Shown one piece after another: positions 30,162 to 39,665 of a stretch of 64,000 nucleotides of DNA. Position numbers and translations under genes: made by a program. The notes below the pieces were generated by a model that was not told the origin of the DNA, made no database searches, and worked only from the letters and a program-made list of their open reading frames with translations. Source of the DNA: Aliamphritea spongicola. GTDB lineage: Bacteria > Pseudomonadota > Gammaproteobacteria > Pseudomonadales > Balneatricaceae. The stretch lies in NCBI GenBank assembly GCA_024347235.1, contig AP025283.1, forward strand, positions 682,001 through 746,000. Reading direction: 5' to 3'. Numbering within the stretch: the stretch's first letter is position 1; the number at the start of each line of letters is the position of its first letter.

Positions 30162-31563
30162 ATGTCATTATCACCGGAACAAGCGGTCGCGGAACTGGTT
30201 ACCAAAGCGCGGATGGCGCAGGCGATCTTCGACGGCTATAACCAGGCACAGGTAGATGAAGTGGTCACCGCTGCCGCCTGGGCGCTGATTAATCCTGAAA
30301 ATAATGCCCGGCTGGCGGAGCTGGCAGTGGAAGAGACCGGTCTGGGTAACGTTAAAGATAAAATCACCAAGAATCACCGTAAGACTTTAGGGCTTTTGCG
30401 GGATTTAAAACAGGCAAAGACAGTCGGGATTATCAGTGAAGACCCGGCAAACGGTATGGTGGAAATTGGCCGGCCGGTGGGCGTTGTGGGGGTGATCGTA
30501 CCTTCGACCAACCCGATTGCGACGCCGATGAATAACCTGCTGAATGCCCTGAAGTGCCGCAATGCCATTATTCTGGCGCCGTCACCGAAAGGCCAGCCTT
30601 CCTGTACCCGGTTACTTGAACTGGTACATCAGGAGCTGGATCGGGTTGGAGCTCCCCGTGATCTGGTGCAGCAGTTACCGGCACCGGTCAGTAAGGTGCT
30701 CAGCCAGGAAATGTTGCGTCAGGTGGATCATATTGTTGCCACCGGTTCGCAGAACAATGTCCGTGCAGCGTATACCAGCGGTACCCCTGCTTTTGGTGTC
30801 GGGGCCGGTAATGTCACGGTGATTGTGGATGAAACGGCGGATCTTGCCGATGCCGCTGCCAAGATTAAAGCCTCCAAAACCTTTGATAACGCCACCAGTT
30901 GTTCTTCTGAAAACTCAGTCATCATTGTGGATGCCGTATATGACGCCATGCTGGCTGAACTGGCACGGGTGAACGGCGCATTGCTGAACAGTGACGAGAA
31001 GCAGCAGCTGCAGGCTGCCATGTGGCATGACGGCCACCTGAACCGTCACGTGCTGGCAAAGCCTGTTGCGGATGTATGTGCCGTGGCAGGGCTGAGCAGG
31101 GAAGGGCTGAAAGACAGCGACTTCCTGATGGTGACCGAAACCGGTACCGGACCGGAAGCGCCCTTTAGCGGTGAAAAATGTCTTTGGTATTGACCGTTTA
31201 CCGGGCCAGTGATTATGCCGCGGCCAAAGAAAAGGCCAGCGAAATTCTGGATTACATGGGTAAAGGGCACTCGCTGGGGATTCATACCACAGATACCGAC
31301 CGCCCGGTGGAGCTTGGCGAAACCATGCCGGTATGCCGGGTCATTGTTAACCAGGCGCACTGTTTTGCCACGGGGGCAGTTTTGATAATGCGCTGCCGTT
31401 TTCGCTGTCGATGGGCTGCGGTTCATGGGGCGGGAATATCACCGATCAGAACGTGCATTACCGCCAGTACATGAATATTACCCGGGTGGTGCGGACGATC
31501 CCGCCCAGAGAGGTGTCAGTGGATGACATTTTCGGTGACTACAAAAGGAAGTATCTGTCATGA
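30162..31563 (+). CDS. sauS: Acylating aldehyde dehydrogenase, sulfoacetaldehyde dehydrogenase (SauS) type
   Basis: The protein belongs to the CoA-acylating aldehyde dehydrogenases. Motifs include GRPVGVVGVIVPSTNPIAT, APSPKGQPSCTRLLE, FGVGAGNVTVIVD and the catalytic Cys in FDNATSCSSENSV. It closely resembles, from memory, the SauS of Cupriavidus necator, which reduces sulfoacetyl-CoA to sulfoacetaldehyde. A losses near 31178 and G near 31374 break the reading; repaired length is about 468 residues. The stop overlaps the sauT start (ATGA). Other acyl-CoA substrates are possible, but the pair with a CoA ligase and an importer favours sulfoacetate. No xsc gene lies in the window. Confidence 0.78.
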
Positions 31564-33121
31564 ATAGCACACTATATACGCCACCGGCGCAGAGCATCCG
31601 TGCGGTTATTGAGCACTTCGCTGCCAGTCAGCCAGCGCAGGTTTTTGTCCGCTTCCCGGAAACCGGAGAGCAGTTAACCTACGCGCAACTGCTTGAAGAA
31701 GTACGTCTTTATGTCGGTTATTTTGCAGCACTGGATGTAAAGCGGGGGATACGGTTTCCTTCATGATGGGCAACGGTAAAACAACCCTGCTGCTGTTTCT
31801 GGCCAGCCTCTATGCCGGCTGTGTGTCCTCGCCGCTGAACCCGGCTGCCGGGCCGGATCAGATTGAATATGTACTGGATCATTCGGATACCCCCATTGTA
31901 TTTACGTCCGAAGCGTTCAGTGAGCAGGTAAAGGCTGCTGCAGGTCAGCTGGAACGCTCTGTCGAAATTATTCTGTGTGATGTGGATAAAGGGCCGGTAT
32001 GGCCTGCCGGCACGGTGCCTGCACAAACACCAACGCTTACGGTGGAGGCCGGTGATGATGGTCTGCTGATGTATACCTCCGGAACAACTGGCCGGCCTAA
32101 AGGGGTGATCCTGACCCATAAGAACCTGCTTGCAGGGGAATGAACACTGCGGTTGCCCATGAGCTGAGTGCTGCTGACCGGGCTCTCTGTGTATTGCCGC
32201 TGTGTCATATCAATGCTCAGTGTGTGACGGTGATGGCACCGCTGGCCAGTGGTGGCAGCCTGGTTATGCCACACAGTTTCAGTGTGTCTTCGTTCTGGGG
32301 ATGGGTCACTGATCATGGGGTAAGCTGGTTTTCGGTGGTGCCGACCATCATTTCCTACCTGATGCACCATGAAGGGCCACTTAGCGGTGATGCCTTGAAA
32401 GATGCACTTAAAGATGTCCGCTTTGGTCGTTCAGCATCCGCTGCGCTGCCACCGGCATTGCATGCCGGTTTTGAAGAAAAGTTTGGCATTCCTATTGTGG
32501 AAACCATGGGGCTGACGGAAACCTCGGCACAAATCTTATCTAATCCCATGCCGCCTAAAACGAATAAATACGGGTCACCCGGGATTGCTTTTGGTACTGA
32601 GATCAAGGTGATTGATGATCAGGGCAGGGAGCAACCTGCCGGTGAGGAAGGTGAGCTGATGGTAAAGGGGATTGTGTGATGCGCTGTTACTACAAGAACC
32701 CTGAGGCCAGCGCCGAAGCGCTGGAAAGTGATGGCTGGTTACATACCGGTGATCTGGCCCGGTTGGATGAGGATGGGTTTGTCTTCATTACAGGCCGGCT
32801 TAAAGAGCTGATCATCAAAGGTGGGAAAATATCGCGCCCCGGGAAATCGATGATGTGCTGTATTCACACCCGAAGGTGATCGAAGCCGGTGCCGTTGGCG
32901 TGGATGACGAGCACTACGGGCAGGAAGTGGTCGCCTGTGTGGTAACCCGTGAAGCCGCCAGTGTGTCGGCGGATGAGTTGATTGATTTTTGCCGGGATAA
33001 ACTTGGCAAGATCAAAACTCCGAAACAGATCTTCTTCTTTGATGATCTGCCCAAAGGACCATCGGGTAAGGTACAACGCCTGAAACTGGTGGACCAGCTT
33101 AAAGCTCGGCAGTCGATCTGA
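31560..33121 (+). CDS. sauT: AMP-forming acyl-CoA ligase, sulfoacetate-CoA ligase (SauT) type (frameshifted)
   Basis: An adenylate-forming ligase of about 521 residues. The P-loop MYTSGTTGRPKGVILTH, the A5 motif MGLTETSAQI, the A7 motif WLHTGDLARLDEDGF and the A10 lysine in PKGPSGKVQR are all present. Four losses (G near 31748, 32137, 32666 and 32823) interrupt it. Translationally coupled to sauS, it probably activates the imported acid to its CoA thioester, which SauS then reduces. Specificity cannot be read from the sequence; sulfoacetate is inferred from the neighbour. A terminator follows. Confidence 0.75.
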
Positions 33122-33177
33122 CTGATCAGCCTGAATACGTTTGTCCTGATAGAGCCGGAGCGCCGGCTTGTCCCCTT

Positions 33178-33207
33178 GCAGGGTAGCGAGCCCTACCCTG
33201 CATTTTT
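33178..33207 (+). terminator. Terminator after sauT
   Basis: GCAGGGTAG (33178-33186) pairs with CTACCCTGC (33193-33201), followed by ATTTTT. It closes the catabolic locus. Another short hairpin (AGCCGG/CCGGCT) lies just upstream. Confidence 0.8.
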
Positions 33208-33366
33208 CTTCCTACCTCTCATTTCGGGCATTACCCAGGCCAGATAGCAACTAGTATTAACCGGTATAACGTATTGGTGTGGCTGAGTTTTTGATTGCCA
33301 TTTAAATACCGATAACAGTTAGTGTCCCGGATAACCGGGCGGTTGTACTGGCCAGAGGTGTTGTTT

Positions 33367-34298
33367 ATGACAGTTAGTGAAGTTGCAGAGCGGATAGAGG
33401 AAACGGATGAAGCCTGGATCAGCGGGGAAAACCGGGACTGTGAGAATCTGACAGAAAAGCTGGAAAAGCGGGCCCGTTCAGGGCGGCCTATGCAAGGCTT
33501 CAAGCTTAACGGTTGTGAGTTGTCGAATATCAGCTTGGTGAATCATCATGCTAAGCAGGGGTTCCGTTTACATAATGCAGATCTCTACCGGGCAAATCTC
33601 AGAGGCGCGCACTGTTTCATGCTCGATCTTTCCGGCAGTTCGCTGATGAAAGCGGATCTTACCGGGGCGAATCTTCACTGTGCCAACCTCACGGGCTGTA
33701 ATCTGTTAGGTACCCGCTTTAACCATGCCAAGCTGGAACATGTGATCTGGGAGATAAAGTGCTGCAGGAACAGCAGGCAGAGGTTGCGGCCACTGAAGAG
33801 GAACGTCAGGATCTTTATCAGCAGGCAGAAGAGATTTACCGGCATTTGCGTAAAGTGTTTGAGACAGAAGGTCTGTTCCAGAAGGCCGGTTATTTCTTTG
33901 AACGGGAAATGGTGGTGCGGCGCAAGCAGATGCCAAAGTGGTCGGCACCACGGTTATTTTCCAAGCTGGTGGATCTGTTTTGTGGCTATGGCGAACAGCC
34001 GCTGCGGGTTATCGTCTTCAGTAATATCATCATTCTGTTATTCGCCATGCTGTACTTCGTTTCGGGTGTCAGTTTTGCCGGTGAACAGCTGGCTTACCGG
34101 AGCGGCTCCGGGCTGGAGCAGAATGCAACGGCGTTTCTGGACAGCCTGTATTTCAGTGTGGTGACCTTTACTACGCTGGGGTATGGCGATATCACGCCAC
34201 TGGGGCTGTCGAGGCTGTTTGCTGCCTGCGAGGCTCTGATGGGCAGTTTTACCCTGGCGTTGTTCGTGGTGGTGTTCGTTAAGAAAATGACCCGCTGA
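33367..34298 (+). CDS. Pentapeptide-repeat protein with two-helix potassium-channel pore
   Basis: The N-terminal half carries pentapeptide repeats (LYRANLRGAHCFMLDL, LMKADLTGANLHCANLTG; about residues 65-125). A helical linker follows, and then two membrane helices around a pore with the selectivity filter TTLGYGD. One G is lost near 33751; repaired length is about 311 residues. The filter indicates a cation, probably potassium, channel in the inner membrane with a cytoplasmic pentapeptide domain. Start ATG 33367 is used because it has the longest credible N-terminus; upstream in-frame codons precede no ribosome site. It resembles the channel at 36930-37751. It converges with argP with one base between stops. 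Confidence 0.85.
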
Positions 34299-34299
34299 A

Positions 34300-35178
34300 T
34301 CAGCCGCGGGTGTACGCCAGTATATGTGTTCTGAGTGCATCGGTAAGACCGCTACTGACCCGCCACTGATGCCAGTAAAGCGGGACTGTTACTGTTTTAC
34401 CGGGTGTCAGCTCGGTAAGCTCTCCGTTAAGCAGTAATTGCTCAACCTGAGCCTTGGGCGCCATGCCCCAGCCCATGCCCAGACGTATCCATTCCAGAAA
34501 ACCTTCAGAGGATGGCACCTGATGCCGGGGTAGCTGGTCAGCATCCAGCTGAAAGTAGGTTTTCAGGTACTGGTGCTGCAGGGCATCTTTAGGGTTAAAA
34601 CACACCACCGGAGCTTTCTTAAACTGTTCGGCGCAGATATCGCCTGAAAAATACAGCCGGTGAAATTCAGGGCTGGCGACACAATGGTATTCAATACTGC
34701 CCATCGGAGTGCTGATGCAGCCGTGGGCCGGTTTATCCAGTGAACTGATACAGCCCATCACTTCGCCACTGTGGAGTAAGTGGTGGGTCTGATCCTGATC
34801 ATCCACATGCAGCTGTAATAACACTTTGTGTTGCTGGCACCAGGGAGCCAGTGCCTGAGGCAGCCAGGTGGCCAGGGTATCGGCGTTGGTACCTATCGAT
34901 AGCTGCACCCAGGATTGCTGGCGCTGGGGCTCCAGTTCATGCTGCAGAGCATGCTCCAGCTGTTGCAGGTTCTGAGCGTATTTAAGCAGGGCCTGTCCGG
35001 CCCGGGTAGGGGCGATTTCCGGGGTGCGGATCAGTAAGGTTTGCCCGAGCTGCTCTTCCAACAGTTTCAGCCGCTGGGATACCGCTGACTGTGTGATAAA
35101 CAGCTGCTGCGCTGCTTTTTCAAAGTTACGCTGCTGAATAACCGCCATGAATGCACAGAGGCCTTTGTTATCAATCAT
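34300..35178 (-). CDS. argP: LysR-family regulator ArgP
   Basis: An intact 292-residue LysR protein. The winged helix (VIQQRNFEKAAQQLFITQSAVSQRLKLLEEQLG) and the following LLIRTPEIAPTRAGQALL match ArgP (IciA), as does SIGTNADTLATWLPQALAPW. ArgP activates the basic amino-acid exporter gene argO in response to arginine or lysine. It is divergent from a LysE/ArgO-type gene, the classic arrangement, which strengthens the call. Confidence 0.88.
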   Translation of the reverse strand: MIDNKGLCAFMAVIQQRNFEKAAQQLFITQSAVSQRLKLLEEQLGQTLLIRTPEIAPTRAGQALLKYAQNLQQLEHALQHELEPQRQQSWVQLSIGTNADTLATWLPQALAPWCQQHKVLLQLHVDDQDQTHHLLHSGEVMGCISSLDKPAHGCISTPMGSIEYHCVASPEFHRLYFSGDICAEQFKKAPVVCFNPKDALQHQYLKTYFQLDADQLPRHQVPSSEGFLEWIRLGMGWGMAPKAQVEQLLLNGELTELTPGKTVTVPLYWHQWRVSSGLTDALRTHILAYTRG

Positions 35179-35230
35179 GAGTAATTAATCCGGCTGTGAG
35201 CAAATCGGTAATTAGAATTATTAATTATTA

Positions 35231-35251
35231 AGTAAAATGTTTAATTTTACT
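35231..35251. promoter_or_regulatory. Inverted repeat in the argP-argO divergent promoter
   Basis: AGTAAAAT (35231-35238) and ATTTTACT (35244-35251) are exact inverted copies with a 5-base spacer in the AT-rich 94-base gap between argP and argO. It is a candidate LysR-type binding site. Confidence 0.5.
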
Positions 35252-35272
35252 AATTAAGGTGTTTTTCGCATA

Positions 35273-35922
35273 GTGGCGCTTCCGATCAGTGATGTAGTGG
35301 ATGTGAGTGATGTTAGTACTGCCGTTTTTAAAGGTATGGGGCTGGGGGCCAGCCTGATTATTGCGATTGGTTCGCAAAATGCGTTTGTGCTGAGCAGCGC
35401 ACTACGCAGGCAGCATGCCATGACAGTTGCGTGGCTGTGTATTTGTATTGATGCGGTGCTGATCGTGTCAGGGGTGTTTGGTTTGGGGGCGTTGATCCGT
35501 CAGGCACCGGTTTTACTGGATGTGGCTACCTGGGGCGGTGCGCTGTTCCTGCTGGGGTACGGGGTCTTGGCGTTCCACCGGGCCTGGCGGCCGGAAGGTT
35601 TAAACGCCGGAAAGATTAAAACCCTGTCATTAAAGGGGCAATTGTTACCACTGCAGCGCTAAGTTTGCTGAACCCCCATGTCTACCTGGATACGGTAGTT
35701 CTGTTAGGCAGTATTGGTGGCCAGTTGCCGGGTGAAGAGCCTGTATGGTTTGCGCTGGGTGCCTGTGTGGCATCGCTATTGTGGTTCCTGACGCTGGTGC
35801 TGGGCGGACGGTTGCTGGCACCCTGGTTTAAAAGTGCGGCCAGTTGGCAAAAACTGGACATACTGGTCGGCATGACCATGTGGATAATTGCGGCCATGTT
35901 AATTAAAAATGGACTTTCATAA
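35273..35922 (+). CDS. argO: LysE/ArgO-family amino-acid exporter (frameshifted)
   Basis: A small inner-membrane exporter of basic amino acids. The family N-terminal motif GASLIIAIGSQNAFVLSSALRR is present, and after repair of one A near 35632 the second signature TTAALSLLNPHVYLDTVVLLG follows. Six helices, about 217 residues. GTG 35273 gives an N-terminus about 20 residues longer than ArgO; ATG 35336 would be the alternative start. Divergent argP is its presumed activator. Confidence 0.87.
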
Positions 35923-35940
35923 ATAATTAGGTGCTATAAA

Positions 35941-35950
35941 GTAGTTAGTT
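35941..35950 (+). repeat. Direct repeat, left copy, at edge of AT-rich island
   Basis: GTAGTTAGTT occurs here and again at 37881-37890 in the same orientation, both within loosely similar AT-rich flanks (TATAAA/TATATA before, T-rich after). The two copies bracket exactly the nucleotidyltransferase-channel pair. It may be a trace of insertion; ten bases is too short to be sure. Confidence 0.35.
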
Positions 35951-36099
35951 CTATTTTGTTTACTATTTATTCTGTTCCTCTGGGTAGTAATAGATTAAAA
36001 GTATCAAGGGAAAAGTTAAGGTGAAAATAAGAGTGCTAAAAGGTACTTGATTTTATACACAGTGGGTTTAATCTTGGATAAGAATTTAACAAAATTTAT

Positions 36100-36929
36100 T
36101 CAGATACCGAAGCGATCATTCTGATTATATCTGCCAGATTCAACAAGCCTTTTGGCTTCCGTTGGTAGAGCCCGACGATTGTAGTTGTGTTTCTTTAGTT
36201 GATTTATAAAATAAGGAGCATTAATTTCTTCATTTATTATTGCTCTTTCAATAAGCCTTTCATCCCAGTAGTCGTACTTCCAATTTTTCCACCATTTGGT
36301 TTTACCACCTTCAGAAATATTCGAGGTTGATCCTGTCAGTGTTTGCATCAAACCTGTTAAGGAATCACTATCAGGGCCAATAAAACCAAGGTTTTTAACG
36401 TTCTCGCTACGAAAAGCATATTTTCCTAAACGAATTTTTCGAAGTGTTGAGGCATCATTTGAGTTAAGCCCCTTGTAAAACATAGACTTTTCTAGACCAA
36501 AATTATAAATGCCATTTAAAGCATTATCACAGTATAAAATATTGCGAAACGCGACATATAACACATCCATTAACCATAAGATTCCATCAGGGGTACTTGG
36601 ATACCACTCTATTGAATTAATAAAGTTGATTGAAGGTTGCCGCGAACTGAGGATTGATGATTTTTTAGGACGGAATTCTTTGATAAGAGAAAGGAGACGC
36701 TCATCTCCTTCTACTGTATGTGCTTCAGTATCTAGATGGACAATAAAAAGTGAACCTCTTGTTTTCATAAGTTTAATGTTAGCGTCAGAAAAAAACTTAT
36801 GTCCTTGTATCTTTTAAGTAAAGCAAGAGGAGGGGATTCTGCTTGGTAAATACAAACATAGTCCTCATCGCTATATGTATTTGTATCTCCCCGAGCTGCA
36901 GAACCGCATTTTAGAACAATATAGGTCAT
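36100..36929 (-). CDS. Pol-beta-type nucleotidyltransferase domain protein (one frameshift)
   Basis: From ATG 36929 the first residues read MTYIVLKCGSAARGDTNTYS-DED, the GS...DxD signature of the pol-beta nucleotidyltransferase fold (Gly9-Ser10, Asp21 and Asp23). The family-typical LFIVHLDTEAHTVEGD with a possible third acidic residue (about Asp67) follows. One T is lost in the run near 36791, so the naive ORF starts only at 36768 and misses the catalytic residues. Repaired length is about 276 residues. The C-terminal half is helical and rich in Trp and Tyr (WWKNWKYDYWDE); I do not recognise it. The start immediately follows the stop of the channel gene (TAAATG). What is transferred is unknown. 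Confidence 0.65.
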
Positions 36930-37751
36930 TTATCTCACCAGCCGTTTTACAATTACAGCAGTTACAATAGCTCCCCATGCAACTGACAGAAATAGGAATG
37001 CAATAGTTATAGACAGAGCGAAGGTTTCATGAATAGGTGTGATTTCCCCATAACCAACAGTCGTAAATGAAACAATAGAAAAATAAATCATTTCTATAAA
37101 GTCAAGATGTGTTCTGCTGTTACTTTGGGCTTGCCCGAGCATGAGTATGGCAAATGAAATAAGTAGTGCAAGAGTGACTATGAGCGAATTTAATATGCCA
37201 TATCCATAACCAAGAATCCAATCGTATAAAAACCACGTAAAAACTTTACTGTATTTCTATTTTTGCCATTTAAGTGTTCATAGCGCTTATAGAAAAGGAA
37301 TTTTTATCAGCCGCTCGGGCAAATTCTTCTTGATGTTGATCCATAGCATTACGGTACAAGTTTTGAAACCAGCTTGTATTTACATTGGGCCAGTATTTTC
37401 GCCACTTACTATTGAACCTAAATAAAGTGGGATCTATGTATGTGCGAGATAAAAGCTTTAAAGAAATTACAGTCAACGAAGGTGCAGCGGTGGAATTTAC
37501 ATTCGATGATTTTAGTGCCTACAAATTGACAATCTTCAAAACGACAATCTTCGAATGTCAAATCTTGGATATGTTCACGTGAAAACAAGCACTTTATGAA
37601 AGTGATTTTAGTTAGTTTAAGAGGCTTTTGGTATGATCACCTTTTTAAAATCAATACGTCTTAGAAGTGCACAGCTGTTGCTATTTAGCTGAGATACCGA
37701 AGTTATATCGGTTATTTCTTCTTCTATGCGTGGTAGGGATGGCGCTTTCAT
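36930..37751 (-). CDS. Pentapeptide-repeat two-helix ion channel (frameshifted), partner of the nucleotidyltransferase
   Basis: Reading the minus strand from ATG 37751 (AAGGA before it) and bridging about four small indels (near 37620, 37302, 37240 and others) gives one protein of about 275 residues. It has a polar N-terminus, pentapeptide repeats (LTFEDCRFEDCQFVG, CKFHRCTFVDCNF), a linker with SWFQNLYRNAMDQHQEEF, a first helix (NSLIVTLALLISFAILM), the pore with TTVGYGE as filter, and a last helix. The layout matches the channel at 33367. Base composition is far more AT-rich than the neighbours. The exact number of indels is uncertain, but the coding character on both sides of each is clear. 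Confidence 0.65.
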
Positions 37752-38095
37752 TCCTTATTCTGTTCCTGTGCAGTCCATACAACTTTATGAGTTCTCGATG
37801 CTCAAAGCTCAATTCATGATTATCATCAATACTATCGCATAGGGGAATTCTCACCAGTTGGGAACTCTACCTAATATATAGTAGTTAGTTGTGTGTTTGG
37901 TTGATGTCAGAGGAAAGCAGATAAAAGTGCTGTTATTTGTTCATGATAAATACCCACAGCGGGACGATATCAGTCTGCAGAAATATCTGGCCAGTGTCTG
38001 TGATGTCAGCCAGGATCTGCCGACAGATAAAATATCAGTCTGAACTTATCTCTCTGAACTTATCCCCTGAATTCTGCGCTGATGTGTGAAGCAGT
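37752..38095. other. Gap at island edge with a small ORF and right direct-repeat copy
   Basis: It holds the second GTAGTTAGTT copy (37881-37890). After it comes a 38-codon ORF on the plus strand from GTG 37927 to TGA 38043 (LLFVHDKYPQRDDISLQKYLAS), with base composition like the surrounding chromosome. It may be the end of a gene cut off by insertion or deletion, or it may be non-coding. No ribosome site is evident. Confidence 0.3.
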
Positions 38096-38935
38096 TCAGC
38101 GCTGAAAATATGCCTGAATCATCTCCTCAATCAGTCCTTTGTGGGGATTGTCTCTGTGATAGGTCAGATAACAGGGCAGTGCGATATCCGGTGCATCTTT
38201 TACCGGGTGTAACTGTTCGCTCTCAAGATACTGTTGCGCCAGACGCAACGGGTAATACGACATGCCGCCGTTGGCCATGATGTAGCGTAAGCCCATGGCG
38301 CTGTTACCGGAGAAAACATGCAGGCGCTGGCTGTCCGGCAGGACTGCGTTTACTTCCCGGTGATAGTCTTCTCCGAAGTCGAAGTCGATAAAGCGAGGCA
38401 GATCCGGGTCGTTAAAATGACAGGCGCGCCGGGCCAGCAGTACCAGTTTTTCCGGTTGCAAAGGAAAGCTGATCAGACTGTTGTCTTTGCCTGGTTGGTG
38501 GCTGATGGCAACATCCACCAGGCGATTCAGTACCGCCTGATTCATATCCCGGTGGTAATCAAAGTCCAGCGTCATGGGGAGTTTGCCGTGTTCTGTTTCG
38601 ATCCAAATTACCCAGTCGATCAGGCGCTGTTCCCAGATGCTCAGCTGGGCTCCTAAGCGCAGGGCAATATGATCAGTAAAGCGCTCTTTCAGATCCCGGC
38701 TAACCTGCTGCCAGGTGGTTTGCATCTGTTCGGCATAAGGCAACAAGTATTTGCCTGCTTCACTGAGCTGGCTGCCTCCCGGGCCCCGTTCAAACAGGCT
38801 GACATCCAGCTGACTTTCAAGGCTGCGGATACGGGCTGAAACTGCTGCCTGGGTAATATGCAGCTGTTCCGCGGCGGCGTGAAATCCACCACAGTGGGCC
38901 ACGGTCAGAAAGGTATTCAGGGCATCATTATGCAT
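38096..38935 (-). CDS. LysR-family transcriptional regulator
   Basis: An intact 279-residue protein with an N-terminal winged helix (VAHCGGFHAAAEQLHITQAAVSARIRSLESQL) and a periplasmic-binding-like effector domain. It is divergent from the HD-domain gene at 39055, separated by about 120 bases, so that gene is its likely target. The ligand is unknown. Confidence 0.88.
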   Translation of the reverse strand: MHNDALNTFLTVAHCGGFHAAAEQLHITQAAVSARIRSLESQLDVSLFERGPGGSQLSEAGKYLLPYAEQMQTTWQQVSRDLKERFTDHIALRLGAQLSIWEQRLIDWVIWIETEHGKLPMTLDFDYHRDMNQAVLNRLVDVAISHQPGKDNSLISFPLQPEKLVLLARRACHFNDPDLPRFIDFDFGEDYHREVNAVLPDSQRLHVFSGNSAMGLRYIMANGGMSYYPLRLAQQYLESEQLHPVKDAPDIALPCYLTYHRDNPHKGLIEEMIQAYFQR

Positions 38936-39054
38936 ACAGACCTGCTGATTAAAATTAGTTATCAGATCGACAAAATCTATTCGTTTTATTTTTCACTGTA
39001 AAGGGCCTAGAGTTTACTGACAGAAAAATCACAATAAGCCCCGGGTGAGGAACA

Positions 39055-39659
39055 ATGGATAAGAGTTATAAAGCCACGTGGATTCGGATGGAAGACGCCA
39101 GTAAAGAAGAGTTTGCCGCCATCATGGATTTTGAGGATGAGTACAATGCCGGTCTGGTGGATCGTCTGGTTGCTCAGCTCAAAGAACTGGATGAACCCTG
39201 GACGGCTTACCCGGTTAACCGTCTGCAGCATTCACTGCAGTCGGCGACCCGCGCCTATGACGATAATGCCGATGAAGAACTGGTGGTGGCGGCACTGTTG
39301 CATGATATTGGCGATATCGTTGCACCTTATAACCATGGGGAAGTAGCGGCGGCGATTCTCAAGCCTTACGTCAGTGAGAAGGTGCACTGGATTATTCAGC
39401 ATCACTGTGTGTTTCAGGGGTATTACTATAATCACCATCTGGGCGGTGACCGACATGCCCGGGAGAAGTATAAAGACAGCCCTTACTACGAAGACTGTAA
39501 GTACTTCTGCCATCACTATGATCAGAATGCCTTCGATCCGGATTATCCGACCAAACCACTGGAATTTTTATTCCAATGCTCAAGCGTATGTTTGGACGCC
39601 ATCCGGGCCATCTGGAGCTGGCCGAGAAGTCTGATGATAATGTAGATTCAGCGGCCTGA
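39055..39659 (+). CDS. HD-domain protein, possibly a mixed-valent diiron oxygenase (PhnZ/TmpB-like)
   Basis: About 201 residues. The HD metal ligands are seen in NRLQHSLQSATRA (His), ALLHDIGD (His-Asp) and later histidines in WIIQHHCVFQGYYYNHH. A T is missing near 39568, so the raw reading loses the last 35 residues (FIPMLKRMFGRH). The phrase order H..HDIGD with an aromatic-rich metal site resembles the HD oxygenases PhnZ and TmpB, which break C-P bonds of organophosphonates, more than nucleotide phosphohydrolases. That assignment is from memory of the family and is tentative. Divergent from a LysR gene. Confidence 0.55.
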
Positions 39660-39665
39660 AGGGCT

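Noticed and set aside
33231..33503. Minus-strand ORF of 90 codons
   Set aside because: It overlaps the start of the pentapeptide channel gene and has no coding features or ribosome site.
34038..34340. Minus-strand ORF across the channel and argP ends
   Set aside because: A shadow of the well-supported channel reading frame.
38041..38060. TGAACTTATC repeated in tandem (38041 and 38055) as a regulatory repeat
   Set aside because: Only two imperfect copies close to a gene end; no support for function.
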